DNA from: Nectonema munidae
Taxonomy: Eukaryota; Nematomorpha; Nectonematoida; Nectonematidae
Length of the DNA: 64,000 nt
Reading direction: 5' to 3'
NCBI GenBank assembly: GCA_030549495.1
Contig: JAUIRK010000664.1
Location: 85,001 to 149,000, forward strand
Part shown: positions 44,100 through 57,500 of the stretch, one piece after another
Layout of the letters: each line of letters opens with the position of its first letter
Position numbering within the stretch: position 1 is the first letter of the stretch
Notes under the pieces: model-generated
What the model was told of the DNA's origin: nothing
Databases searched by the model: none
What the model saw: only the letters and a program-made list of their open reading frames with translations
Program-made: the position numbers and the translations under genes

Positions 44100-46530
44100 A
44101 ATCAATCATATCGTTTTCATGAAATAAAACCGCAATTTCAAAGTTAACTGTTTTGGACTTTTAGGTAGAATTTTTGAAATGTAGTTTTCAATATGTATGT
44201 AAAATATTTTTTGAAAATTTTTATTTTAAGTATATTTTTTTAGCATTTTATGATTTACACATTGAAATATATAATAAGGCTGGCAAGTTGTCTCCCCGGA
44301 GGTCTTGCCAAACCTCTGATATTATATATAGGAATGTTTACCCCAGTATTTTTCGAAATTGACATTTGTGAAAAAGATGACATTTTATATCACAAACAAA
44401 AAAAAATCATGACAAAACCTAAGATTTTTCATGTCACTTTTTAGCATGCTCTATTTATTGGGTTATGTGCGTAATCTCCGTGTTTTTAGAGCAAAACGAA
44501 CTCTTTATTAGCCAGAAGAAAAAAACGATATGACTTGTTTGGACACTTGTCAACTACAAAACAGAGAGGAGAAGCTCAATGCCTGTCTTTAGTATTGAAA
44601 CACCGGTTCTGAATCCCGGACAGTAGCGGTTCTTACGTAAAATATGACGGTAATGGGAATCTTAATTAATGAAAAATAGAATAAAAAAATATTTGATTTT
44701 GAAATTAAATAAATGAATGTACTAGCTTTTAAATTCTTGGAAAAAATTATTTTCAAATATCTCTTTAACCCTCAATAGTACGCCAAAAAAACTACCCTAG
44801 AACAAAAAGAATTTTATTTGCAAACTAAAACACAAATATTATAATATTATTGTAAATATGACAAAATAATTGAATACACCTTGATAATTGAGACACTTGC
44901 ACCGCTGTCTGTACAAGCCTCTCTGACTGGCGCTAACCTGTCAATTTCCTTTCTTCTCAAGCTCTTCAAGCGAAAAGCATTACATAAACGATGGATACGT
45001 TTTCTTACAAGTTTGATGTAAGTAGTTTTGCGCTTAGTTCATCTTTAGAATCAGGTATTTCTTTTAAAAAAGTTTCCTGAAGAAGAGCGAACTTTAAGGT
45101 GCATCCTTAGAATACCCTATGTTACCACACTTGACCTCTTCATCCCAAAATCCTCATAATTTTCAGTATAGTTTCTTCTACTTCTCCTCCATCACTTTCT
45201 CAACATCATCTAATCATCCTGAATTTAGTGAGGAATCATCTTTCACTAAAACCTCTAGTCTAGATATCAGCCCATTTGACAAATAAGATGGATGCTGTTC
45301 ACATTTTTCTATTTTACAGAACAAAAAATTTAGTATTGTAAAAATAAGTGGGTGTGGAAGAAATATAGGAGGACGCGTGAATGTGTGTACTTACACCAAA
45401 CTATACATTTCTTTCACTTTCTATACTACAAAATGGAGTATCTTGCACATTTGAAGCAAAAAACATCATTGTGGCAAAACTGATTTGTTCCTTTTCCAGC
45501 TATGAGTGCGAGCATGCCTCAGAAATGTCCTAATATACTAAGCGATTCATACAAGTTTAAAACAATGTCTTACGCCATTTGGGAAGGACGTGAATAACAG
45601 AGATTGGGAATGATGTTTGTGCATCAAGTTCTTCATTGAACTCGAAACAGCATTCTAATTTTCAAGAAGTTAGCCATTTGGATTTGATTAAGAAAAATAA
45701 TGCAGGAAAAATGTTGTAGTATGCTCGCGACTACACTTCACAAATTTATTTTTCTACACTACAAAATATTTTGCGTTCGTTTAAAAATAACTTTTACAGC
45801 AAAGTTCCAACGAATCATTGCTAAGATGAATGCATGCATGCTCACAGGCGCGTGGATAAGGAGCAAAATGTCGAGAGACAAAATCGGACGAACTTAACTT
45901 GGAAAAGAAAGAGAAGCTTAGATTAAATATGGTACCCAAATTAGTATGTAAAATCAAGATAAAATTTACACAGGCAGTATGAATGTATTTTCATCAATCA
46001 ATATGTAGAGATTAAGAGATCAATTATCAAAAATCGATATTTATTAAATATAAATTATTGTCTTGTGGGGATGCCGCAATTTCCCCTAAAAACCGCATCT
46101 AAATAACACAAGGTAGTGGAGGGGGAAGGTGTGGCTGAGCCAAATGCAAAATTGTGACTGCATAAACTTACAGAAGATGGGATAGGCATGGTAGTATGTG
46201 TTCGTAGCTAGCTAGCAAGCAAGCTTACTTTTTAAGTAAACAAAACAATGACGTCAAGTAAAGGACAACATTCACGCCCCTGTAGACAGCCTACCTTGCT
46301 TACCCCTCTATTGAGCCCCAACGTGAAGAAGCACGAGATTTGCGTCCAGGTCTACTAATTGGCGCCAAAATTATTATAGAGTGGAGGCAACTCATCATCA
46401 CTATAGCATTATCCTTACACTCATCATCATGCCCATTATTGTTTTCATTAAACAGGATTATCATTAAATTTTTACTAACTATAGATAAGTAATTTACAAA
46501 CTAGCAAAAATAGCGTGTTTTGGTATATCT
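44100..46530. other. No gene recognised
   Basis: 2.4 kb upstream of the sugar transporter gene. A less AT-rich patch at 46080-46380 (GGTAGTGGAGGGGGAAGG; GGCGCCAAAATTATTATAG) has no frame or motif I can name. The missing first exon or promoter of the SLC2A gene could lie anywhere between 42056 and here. Confidence 0.35.
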
Positions 46531-46539
46531 TCTTTTTTG

Positions 46540-46920
46540 CCTATGCCTTGTCCCCAAGTTGGGGATCTACTGCCATGATCCCAATCCTCCATTTCTTTCT
46601 GTACTGAGCATGACATCCTTCCAATCCTCTTTTAATTCCATCTTTTGAAAGAACGTCCTCTTTTCCTTTTTCCCATAATTAGCCTTTTCTAAGAACATGC
46701 TCAAACCATCGAAGTCTACTTCGTTCAATCACACTCATCACGCTAACCATAATCTTACTCTTTTTTCTAATCTCTTCATTCTTTATGTGATCTTTTATTT
46801 TCTTCAGAATACTCGTTTCGGTTATTTGCAAATCTATTCTCACCTTAACTCATACACTCTGCTCCATATGTCATGGCTGGTCTTATAATTCTTGTATAAA
46901 ATTTTGCCTTTAACTTTATT
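46540..46920 (-). mobile_element. LINE reverse transcriptase 3' fragment, decayed (RTE-like)
   Basis: Minus-strand pieces read IIRPAMTYGAEC, RNEYSEENKRSHKE and IPNLGTRHRQK in differing frames with many stops: the usual xLYKxxIRPxxxYGxECW and C-terminal parts of an RTE-type reverse transcriptase. The 3' end shares CCTTGTCCCCAAGTTGGGG with the fragment at 8512-8700. Confidence 0.6.
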
Positions 46921-47760
46921 GAAGGGTGTGGATGTTTTGGTATTTAAATGATGATGATGTGGTTGATGAGTCCAACGCCAAAATATACTGCCAAACCGCT
47001 GCGCTAAAACATTTACGAAAAAACATCTTAACCAATATGTTCCATTCCTAAGTTTTGGTTTCATGGCCAAAATGAGGCATAAAAATGTTTACATTGGCGA
47101 TAGAAAAAAAATAAAGTTTAGTGATAACAATATTATTTATCTAGGTGTGAAAAAATTGCAAGATACAGCAATATCTAAACACTTCTGTCAAAACAACTAA
47201 AAATATCCCTTTGAATTCGTTTCTTTGAACTCCATAAGGACCAGAATTTTTGAGACTATTATTCGTCTACTTTTTTTCTTCCCATATTCATAAGAAAGGA
47301 TTTTGATTACTCGCAACACTCGTGCCCAACTGGTGCTGAAAGAGCACGCACTAATAAATTCCACCAGTCCATGTGTGAGTTTAAATACCCGGAAAAAGCA
47401 CGGGTGAACTTGAAAAGCAAAAAAATTGTTTCTTCTCATTTGTCTTTTTAAAAAACAAATTTTTATAAAGTTCTTTTGTTCTTACACGCAGCCAATTAAA
47501 TTTCAAGCGGCTTTCTATATTTTCTATAAAAGTGTGATTGGCCCTTTTAATGGAGTTAGCAAAGTAGCAAATACCGACTCTTTCACGTTTGAACAAGTTT
47601 TACCTCAATCTTTAATTCACTAATCTATTTTTATCAAACATTTTGAGAAGTGTTTTATAAAGAATCGTATGCTCAGAATATCAATAGGTAAATAAAATAT
47701 TTGACAGAATTTTTTCGAAATTTAAATCTAGCGAAACCTCATTGTGTATCTCAACTAAAA

Positions 47761-48190
47761 AAGAATGAAAGGCCTCAAAGAATTGCACTATAAGGAAGGA
47801 TTGCAGACTCTGTCCTTACCACTTCTGTCATACAGATATAAAAGAAACGACATGATAACAGTATTTAGCATCATAAATAAAACATTCATGTTAATCGTGA
47901 TATCCTACCCCCATTTTCTTCAAGATTTCAAAGAACTCATCAGTACAAATTTTTGAAAGCCGACACAAAAAACACTTCCGCAAAAACTTCTTTTCTGACA
48001 GAATTATCAATGCCTGGAACAGCCTTCCCGCGAATGTAGTGAATGAAATTTAATTTTTAGACTAATCGAATAACAAAACTTTAGAATTTTACATCGTCGA
48101 AACAATTAGAAATCTGAAGTACAACGGAGGCACAGAACATATCAATAAAAAAGTACATGATCAAATACCTATTTCTTCATACTCATAGTT
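47761..48190 (+). mobile_element. LINE 3' end (reverse transcriptase C-terminus plus 3' UTR), decayed
   Basis: The frames give YKEGLQTLSLPLLSYRYKRN, DMITVFSI and, after a shift, RKNFFSDRIINAWNSLPANV with VNE, the C-terminus of many CR1/jockey-type LINEs. The 3' UTR from 48042 is repeated at 49021-49200. Confidence 0.7.
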
Positions 48191-49020
48191 ATCAAATTAA
48201 TCAATGATGTATATGTCAGTCTTTTTTAAAGTAATAAAGATGAAAGCACGATCTGCTTTTTCTGCAAAACATAAAGCAATCTGTACGTCATTTTACCGGC
48301 CTTTCAATTGGTTGTTTTGATTGACGGCTAAAGCTACGTTTTATTTTAAATGTCTCCTTTTCTATGAGGGTCTTACTCCCAAATAAAAGCACACAAATGT
48401 ATTTTTAAAACTTCTTGTTTGATTTCATGATTCAGTCAACTCACCATTTTAACTTTAAGTTCGTTCCTTTTCATCTTTTATACTATAATTTAAAGTGCAT
48501 AAAAAATCACTAAAAAATTACCGTGTTGATGGACAGACTCAATTATTGTTGTCTTTACAAAAAATAATATTTTCTTCCTTTATTAATACTTTTTAATGCA
48601 AATCTTCTGCTGATATTGTCGGGTTTTCCTCGCCTCTAACGGGTAATGACGAAATTAAAGTGAACCACTAACCATAATAAGTTTGGCTTGTTACAACGCT
48701 AGCTAATTAATTGCTGCATATTTATATACTAAAATCAGGATGTTGGATTTGTTGAGTAAGTTAAAATATTGTTTTGGAAGTAAAAAGGAGCATATCTCGC
48801 GCTCAACAAAAACACTTTATCAAACTTTCGATAAAACATTTTTTGTTCCTTTTTACTCTCAATACAATATTTTTGATTATTGTACATTTGTTTACCATTT
48901 TTATTCAAAAAGTATGACTTTTTTCTCTACAAAAAATAATTTATGACGAAATATCTTTAGTTAATTAAACTTTGTATGATTAATTATTTTTGTATAATAT
49001 TGATTGTATTGATGCAATAA

Positions 49021-49200
49021 AATGAAATTTAATTTTTAGCCTAATCGAATGTATTCTTCATATAGCTTTGCTTATTTATAACGATCCTATATTTTAAATG
49101 AAAATGCTTTCTTACAATACAGAACAAAACTTTAGATCTGAAGTACAACGAAGGCATAGAACATATCAATAAAAAAGGACATGATCAAATACCTATTCTT
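49021..49200 (+). mobile_element. Second copy of the LINE 3' UTR
   Basis: ATGAAATTTAATTTTTAG, CTAATCGAAT, GAACAAAACTTTAGA, CTGAAGTACAACG, AGAACATATCAATAAAAAA and ACATGATCAAATACCTATT match 48042-48179 in order. This copy has about 70 extra bases after CTAATCGAAT; the other has about 26 extra bases after TTTAGA. Confidence 0.75.
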
Positions 49201-51280
49201 TCCCATTTACCTACTTATAATATTTCTATATACAAGAAAAATAATAAATTTTACAAAAAAAAACGTAGTTTTAATTTCATGGCTTCTCCCCCTTCTCCTC
49301 TTAATTTAAAACGTCTTCTCAAAAATATCTTTTTCCGCCTTACTTTTAAAAAAACTTGTTTCACCTGCACACATCTCTTTAATTGGACAGTTAACTGCTT
49401 ACTTAGTAAGATATTTAAAGATCATATTTATTTGTATACGTGTAAAAAGAAAAAATAAGAATAGATTCATTTTTAAATATAAAAACGTTACTTTTTACCT
49501 TCAAAAATGTTTATTTGGCATGAAAGGTATTAATTGGAAGCAAATTTGTATCGATAAGGAAATTTTGCGCGGATGAAGATGTGATACTTTTAATTGTTGT
49601 GAAGTCTAATTTCCTTCTTACCAAAATTGATCAAATATCTGATCTCGTAAAAGGAGTATTTTCTGCTCTCACCAGAATTGATACTTCTTATCCTTGACCA
49701 ATGACCGCATATATTTAGTTAGGGCATATCAATCAAGACATCGGCCTTTTGAAAAAATTACGCTAATTCGATTAAGTATGAGGAGTTTAGAAGAAATATT
49801 ATGCTTTTGTGAAGCAAGAAGAAAAAAAAAGTTTAAAAGTTTTAAAGCAGCTTACAATAATTAATATGGATTTGAATTTAATTAAAAAAAAAATTTTTTT
49901 TTTAAATAAATGTGTTCTACTTTTCAAGTTTTTATACTGATTTTCTTTTTTGTTCAATTTGAAAATTATTTTTATAGATTTGGATGTACCAAGAGGAAAG
50001 TGAAACTAATTTTAACAAATTTAGCGAAAATTTGTTTAAAAAAACTAAGTTTAATTTTATGAATAATTTTGATTATTTACTGAATAAGTATCATTTTAGT
50101 TTCTTGTGTATTTCAAAAATATGTTCATGATTTTTGTTTTAATCTCTTAACTTTTTTTGCACGAAAATTTTGGATTCCAAATGTTTTATGTTTCTGACAA
50201 TTTTTGATTTTAGACATTTTGACGAAAAATATAACTGCTGATCTTATCTGTAGGACTAAAGTTATTAAAATTTATTTGAATTTTTTTAGTTGAATGAAAA
50301 ATTTGAGAATGTGATTGCGAAAGTTTCTTAAAGGCCAGGCGACAAATTCAGTGGTCCCCTTTTCTCCTACTTCGGATTTTCGATTAAAACTACAAGATAC
50401 TCGCTAATTATTCAGAAACAGATAGCAGAAAGGGAATCAAATAATTCATGCCGTTAACCAAATGAATAGCAAGGGTAAGATGAGGTTCGTTTTTATTCAA
50501 GAGTTTATTTTTCTGCCAGATGAAGATAAAGCCGCGAATCCATCTTAAAGGAATCAAGGATGATGAAGTTGTTGGGAGAGAGAACCCGATTATTGCCTAT
50601 GAAAAACTCTGATGAATTATTATCAGTCGTCAGTGTCTGCTCTTGATAACTTCAAAAAATTTCCATTTCCAATGACTTTAGCCATAATAACAAGTTAAGA
50701 GCTCAAGTAAAAGTTTTAAATCAAGAAAATAATGACGAATTAAATAGGAATGTTTTAAAAAGTCATTCTTTAAACGAATTTCAAGTCATAAAGAAAAAAT
50801 TTTTTTGTCCCTCAACTTTTACATATGGGCACAAAAACATGGTGCCGTCAAATCAATTGATTCTTTCTTCTAAAGCACTTAAAGTTACTACGAAAAATGT
50901 ATTATCTATTTTTATACTAATTCCAATCACTTTCTCCTAAAATGATTGAACTTTCTTTGATGATTAAAAAACGCGTCGAGATTTAATTCTCATTACTGAA
51001 CTTCTTCTAATAAAATCCTGATATATTTCCTGTAAACCTGTGTAATTATTTTATGCAAAACTTTTCTATGTTCAACAACTTTGACAACGTACCCGAAACC
51101 TTCTTCAAGAAAAGGAGAAATTTTTTACTTCATATTTTATTTCTGTTTGCTAAACCTTCTATGTTTTTCATTGGTTCAAATATCTCTCAATTTTTTTGAA
51201 CTCTCAAGACTTCAAATGAAAAAAATTGTGCTGAAGCAAAGTTTATAGAATTCTTTGTTTCGAAATCTCAATTAGTTCAT
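49201..51280. other. No gene recognised
   Basis: AT-rich sequence with long A/T runs. Nothing supportable on either strand. Confidence 0.4.
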
Positions 51281-51284
51281 GAAT

Positions 51285-52150
51285 GAACAAGAATGAAATA
51301 CTTTGGAAAAGGAAGCATTTTAGATGTATTGATTACTAACTCTCCTGCTGATATTACACATATTCTTCTCTTAGCACTAATAATGGCGAGTGATCATACT
51401 CCATTGCATTGGATATTTCCTATAATACCAAACTATTTTCTTCTATCTCAAACAAACTTCATGTTAGATCACGATATTACGACAAAATCAGAAAAGTCCT
51501 CTCTAGTGTGCACTGGAACTCATATATCAAATTGGGGTTTCAAAAGTTTTAAGAGTTTTTTATGTCTACTATCAACCAAGCCATTGCACAACACGTGCAT
51601 TTGAGAAAAAGAAAAAGATGTACAACCCATATATGAATCGTTTAATTATTTCTATTTATAGGAAGAAATATCTTTATGAAGGTATAGGAAGTTTAAGGAG
51701 GCGATGTTATGGTCATAATTTAGAAAAGTTTCGAATATCCGAAGGCATGAGACAAGAAAGGCGAAAATACACTTTGGAAAATATATATCATTGAACATCT
51801 TGAAATAAAGAAGCTTAGACTTAAATCTTTAATCGATAAAGATGAAAATCTGGCAAAATCCGGTTCGAAAGAGCTGAAATCCCAAGTCACTTTTGTTTTC
51901 AATTTTTTTAGGCCATCAAAAGCAACTACCAAAAGAAATGTCTAAGTTACATCATTCTCCTCCAATGCGTGAAACTATAATTTGCGAAGAAACGGTGTTT
52001 AAAAAACTTCCCACACGTGATGCAAACAAATCTCCAGGTATTGACCACTTAAACCCATCAATATTGAAAGAACTGTCCAATTTTTTAGACAAAGCTTTTA
52101 ACCTCTCTTTAAAAAACGTAAAAAACAGCATTATTTGTTTCTGTTTATAA
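51285..52150 (+). mobile_element. Decayed LINE: endonuclease and start of reverse transcriptase
   Basis: GSILDVLITNSPADI and SDHTPLHW are the last endonuclease motifs (LD...TN, SDH). After about 500 broken bases, ETVFKKLPTRDANKSPGIDH and LNPSILKEL followed by FNLSLKN is the classical N-terminus of a LINE reverse transcriptase (KSPGxDxxxPxxLKEL). The rest of the RT is missing. Confidence 0.75.
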
Positions 52151-52209
52151 AAACTCACACCATAAACTTGCTTCAAACTACAGACCAAAACAATTTCTAT
52201 AAATATTTT

Positions 52210-53660
52210 GAATTTGGAGGATAATTTTTAAACTATAAAATTATATACCTTAAATTAACATTGAAACCAATTTCTTATCATTTTTTGACTTTTTTTGACA
52301 ACTATAAATTCATTGTTTAAGATGGTAAATATTTTAAAAAATCTGATAAAAGAGAAGGAGGGATAAAGAGCCTTGCCCAAAAATACCAAAAAGTTTTCTT
52401 ATTTTGAGAAAAGTTTTTGAGAAACTCTGTTAAATTCATATGTATGAAATATGGTGATTTTGGTTAAGAATAGTATAATTATAGCAAAATGATTGTCAAT
52501 CACCTAAATCCAATATAAAAATCGATAAAATCCTAACTAATTTTACAAATTAATAAAATCTATATCCCTTAAACAGTGAATTCTTGGAGGTCTCGTGAAA
52601 AGTAAACCAGAGTTTGGCAAAGAATGAAAAATTTTATACATAAAAATTATATAATATAAACACGTCTTAAAATAACAAAAGAACTTAAATAAATATTTTG
52701 GTTTCTTGTTTTTCAAGTTCCAAAGTTCATTCCATGATTCTTCTATTTTCATTGAATTTTATCCCTTTCATGAAACTTCCTGGTGATAATGTTTGAAATA
52801 ATTATAAAATTAAAAATTACACAAATTTAACTATATAAGTTTGATAAAAAAATTCTTTATCTAACTCCACTAGAATGATCTATCATTTCGAAGGATAAAA
52901 ACACGCTTCATTTTGCGAAAACATAAAAATCAGAAACAATAACCAATATGGTGAAAAATTAAAGAATCATAAAACAATGTTTCTTTCATTATTTTTGTCT
53001 TCTAATTTGAAGAATAAAATTTTATAATTTCGATTTTAAAGGCTTTTTATTCAGACATTTTAAGGCAAATATCTTAATTTTCAATAAAATTTCAATCGAT
53101 TTCCAATTCAATATTATAGTGTAGAAAAAACAGAGGAACTAGACTTTTGAAATCTTATTTTGATCACCTGGGTAACTAATCACCAATTTGGCAAAAACAA
53201 AATAAGCACGAGATGAGGCAAAATGTTTGCTCTTCACACAAATAAAAATGAGAGAAATGATAAAAAACAAGTACTTTTGCCATCCTCTACTTTGGAAGCC
53301 GAATTATCAAATATATTGTGAATGTTATTTTGAAAAAAATTGAAGAGACTTTTATCCTTGAAATTGTTTCTTCTATATACTCCAGGGTTTGAGGCAAATT
53401 AAAAAACTACGCAACAAACGGATAAACGAGACTGCAATAAAACGCGCTGCCTATATCTGTTTGTGCGTGTTTGTGTGAGTGCGTGTGCGTGTGTGTGTGT
53501 GGGTGTCTCCCTCTTCAGGCCTTGCAGTTTAAAAATGGAATTATAATAATTCCTCTATAACACAATAAAGTAATCATTTTTTCATATACTCATTCTGAGT
53601 TGCATGTGTTTGATGAAAACAGAACATTAAATAAATATTATTCAGGTGAAAATCATATGC
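52210..53660. other. No gene recognised
   Basis: AT-rich; only a GT-rich simple repeat at 53461-53503 stands out. Confidence 0.4.
53461..53503. repeat. (GT)n-rich microsatellite
   Basis: Interrupted GTGTTTGTG/GTGCGTGTGCGTGTGTGTGTG tract. Confidence 0.7.
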
Positions 53661-53673
53661 CGGTACAGTGAAG

Positions 53674-53702
53674 CGTGGGGTGGGAGGGAGGGGGGGGGGG
53701 GT
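53674..53702 (+). other. G-rich tract with G-quadruplex potential
   Basis: GTGGGGTGGGAGGGA followed by a run of about twelve G: four G-runs with one-base loops. It lies about 390 bases past the BMP stop codon, on the strand opposite to that gene. It is preceded by TACAGTGAAGCG, which could be a transposon end. Confidence 0.5.
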
Positions 53703-53867
53703 GAGGTTCCAAAATTAAAATTCTCTGCTTATGTCACGCAAGCTGGAAGGAATGAGAGGGAAGAATCCTTTGAGAACTCTCTTTTCCTTTTTTGACAAAA
53801 AGTGAGGAATAATAAAATGATGTGCTTTCTTGAGAAGAATAAAATAATACTATTTAATATTATCATT

Positions 53868-53891
53868 ATGATGATGATGATGATGATGATG
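53868..53891. repeat. Short (ATG)n microsatellite
   Basis: Eight ATG units, in the same orientation as the giant arrays, about 200 bases past the BMP stop codon. Confidence 0.8.
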
Positions 53892-54094
53892 TGCTTTGTT
53901 CGACGAGTTTTCATAGTTTTTTTCAATGTCGTAAAAATATTCACATAGACACCACACACATCTATATTTACATTTCACATATATTATATTGGTATGCTAC
54001 TGTATATACATATATATATACGTATATTAATTTTTCAAGAAAGCTTCCACAATTTTGGGAGTGCAGTTTCATATGGGAGATCAGTGTCTTTTTT

Positions 54095-54516
54095 TCAATG
54101 ACATCCACAACTGGTGGCGATCATGTCGTTGTATTTGCGGAGAACAACATTTTCGTAGTCATCAAAGTAAAGAATGCTTATTGGGTACACGGTTTTGGGG
54201 ACGCAGCAGGGGGCGGAAATGCCCTCACTCAGGCCCAAGGCATAAACGATGCTTTGGATGGTGGCGTGATTTGTGGGATTCGAGTCTTGACCGAGAGGGA
54301 AGCGGCATTGGCCCGAGCAAAAATTAGCGTAGTAGCCTTTGGGTGAGATGATCCAGTTGGACCAGCCTAACTCCTTGAAATCCACATACATACTCGTTAG
54401 GGAGCATCTTTGATTGGATCTTTTCAACCTCCTGTTGACCCTCTCATACTCTTCAAGATTGAGATGTGAGCTCAATTCTGCGGCAATGAGAGGTGATATC
54501 GAGTCTTGTGAGGAGT
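54095..54516 (-). CDS. BMP-type ligand, last exon: furin site and mature domain
   Basis: Acceptor AAATTTTTAG precedes 54516; AC completes Asp. SSQDSISPLIAAELSSHLNL leads to NRRLKR, the cleavage site, then SNQRC (Cys1). Mature motifs: MYVDFKELGWSNWIISPKGY, NFCSGQC (Cys2-3), NPTNHATIQSIV, APCCVPK (Cys4-5, with the interchain Cys), ISILYFDDYENVVLRKYNDM and SCGCH (Cys6-7). Stop TGA-equivalent closes at 54097-54095. All seven cysteines are present, so the domain looks functional. Confidence 0.95.
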
Positions 54517-57500
54517 CTAAAAATTTACATCAAGTTCTTATTTTTGAAATTACACACTTTAAATTGTACATTTTGTAAAATGAAAAAAAAAATTTTATTG
54601 AAAAAATAGATTCGAAAATTTTTTAATTTTTTTTCCTCCAAGATATTTCATATTTTTGCATTAAGTTGTACATATTGTTTTAGTAATTTGAAATTTAAAA
54701 CAATTTTTTCTACCCAAAAATTCTTAAATTTATGAGCTAACTTAGAAAACTATCTAATTTACAAACTACTGAATTCAGAATTCGTGATTTCACAAATTCC
54801 CTTTTTTGTATATAGATACATTTTACACAAGAAAAATCATTTTTGGAAATTTTTTTATAATGCAGTTCGAATAATTCTTTGAAAATTTGGCAAACTGAAA
54901 TTTTGAGATGTTTACGTAAATTACTTTTCAATAAAATATTCCAAATTTTAAAATTTGAACAAGTGCCGCATTGCAAGCATCCCACATGTGACTCAATCAA
55001 TAGTTAGTTAGTTGTTAGATAGAAATTACTTATACGTTTTTAAATATCTCGCTTCCTCACTAGTTAATTCTCTTTTTTTTGTTTGTTTGCTATTTGAACA
55101 CAAATTTTATTACCGTATTTTTGATGCTATATATGGATGTGGAGTAGACGTCTAACTAGTGATTTTTGGCCCAAATGCGCTAAAAAACACAAGGTAAGTC
55201 AAATTTGCCAGATATGTCCTAGATCTGAGATGTTTCTTATTGTTTTATACATATGTACAAATGGAAAGCTAATTTCATTGTGAACACCACATATGTGCCC
55301 ACAAAGCTTAAATGAAATCAATACAAATGTTTACATATTGTCAATAAAAAATATTTTGTTTGCGATCTTCTTCGTTTTGTTCATTGGTTGTGTGTTCATT
55401 TTAAATTTTAAAATCGTTTCAAAAGAGTCGTTCTTAAAATGTCGCTCATGACAAAAAAAGACGCAAAAATGAATAAACAGATAGTTTTGTTTCAAAATAT
55501 CAAAAAAAAAACTTATTCAAGTTCATTTTCAGTTTAATATATCAACATTTAATACTATATATTTCAGAAGATTTTATTTATAGGTACATTGGAGAATTTG
55601 GTTTGTTTAACTTTTTTATCTGAAAATTTGATTCCACTTTAAAGACATTTCTTTCGGAAAGAGGATGGTGAACACTTATTCGGATAAAAACTAAAACAAA
55701 ATGAATTGGAGCTTCTTAAAATCTATACAGTTGAAGCAATCATTTTGCAATCTTTTTATGATGATAATTATATGTGATTTTGATGCAAAATGTGATAAAC
55801 TTAAAAAAATAGAAGTAATATTGCTGAATAAGGTATCCAATTAAGGCACTGAATTATTTTAAAGTGAAAGGATTTGATGTTTTCTTTAAATCAAAAAAGG
55901 ATTGTGATGAGGACCTGGAAAGAAAAATAAATCCGCAAGAATACACAAAAGAAATGCACGGAAGAAAGGACAGTGTGTGTTGTTTTTAATTAAAATTTCA
56001 CTACTACTTTATCCCACAGCTCCTCAATGGGAAATTTCGTCAATTGAACATGATTTTTTGATTGGCTTTAAAAATATGGAACTTTGATTAAAGTAAAATG
56101 TATTGTAAAATGTAAATTAAGTTTTATCCAACAAAACTAATTGAAAAATGGGGGCTTATAGTTAAAGGGGTTAAGGTTAGGGAAGATTTTACAATGTATT
56201 CTGTTTATCTTTTACCTCTCGCTGATTTGGGCATACTAAAGTACGCAAAGGAATCATTTGAAAAGTTAGAGCATCCATGAGTTATACAAATATCGACACT
56301 CGAACATATTTTCCTCTCGTATAAATTCTCTTTCATGACTTCTTAAAAATAGAAAACGTTATCCTCATAGTAAAAAATCTTTCCGCTGATGCATATGTGA
56401 AAGGACTTGGAATAGAGAAAGTTGAAGTGTAAAAAATAACGATCTTTCTAACCTTCTTTGACTTCATTATCAGTTTGGGTGAAGATAACCAGTTTGGGAA
56501 GATATGATAGATTAAACTTCTTTCCGAGATTCAAAAACGCGTCATTCTGCAAAAATCTTCCATTCATATCCATCACCCTAATCTTTATGAAGCCTTAAAT
56601 ATTTTTCACAGAAAATTTAAAAACTTTTTATTCAATGTGGGTATTAAAAAAGAAATAAATCATGGAGTGAAGTTGAAGAAGGAATTATTTAAATTAACCA
56701 AATAAGATCAGCCCGCCTATTCGTAATGCAGAATTCGCGATTTCACACATTCCTTTTTATTGTATGTAGATGCATTTTAGCCGTGAAAAAATCATTTTTG
56801 AGTGAAAACAAAAATACATTGCGATGCTCATTGATGCTCTCGTTTGCAGTTTAAACGCGGGAAAACCGCAGTGCATTTATGTTTTTCCGTGTTTACAATT
56901 TATATTTCATTCCATTGATGATGTTGACTCATTTTTCTGATCTTTCAGATTTAGAACTCTTTGATGATTTTTTCGAACACAATTTTATCTCAACAGAATT
57001 TGTCTCCCAAATTAAATTCGATAGTTTATTATCTTCTAAAAGGAGTTCATTGAATGTCTTTCATGAAGTCTCGCTCTTCTAATTATGCTTTGAACGGAAT
57101 CTTTTAGCTTCTCTTTTGAACATTTGAATTTCGCTCTTTCCGAAATTTGGCATTATGGGTGCCTGAATTTTTCTTTAAATGCTCTATTTTAGATCGGAAT
57201 TTTGTCTAATTGATTCTGCTCCTCTCACAATTACTAGTAATACGTGTAATTAATAATTTTTTCTCATATTTTAGCGATATTTTTATTGATCACGATTTCT
57301 TCAAGATTCATAAATTTGTGGTGATTTTAACATTAATTTACTCTCTTCTGCTTCTCAAGCTTCATCCTTTGAATTTGTTTTTTTCTAATGGTTTTCTTCC
57401 CACTATAACTAAGTACACACTTTTTTCTTTGACCTTAATTTTCTAAAATTTTAGAAAATAAGCTCTCCATTTATTAGTGAATTTTTCGATCTTTTTGCTA

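Noticed and set aside
44585-44625. GGTTCTGAATCCCGG as a tRNA B-box
   Set aside because: No A-box at the right spacing and no similarity to the SINE bodies nearby.
53891-54346. Plus-strand frame of 151 codons over the BMP exon
   Set aside because: Shadow of the minus-strand cysteine-knot exon, which has clear family motifs.
54737-55000. Minus-strand 87-codon frame upstream of the BMP last exon
   Set aside because: Overlaps the dispersed repeat shared with 56731 and does not fit the BMP phases or pattern.
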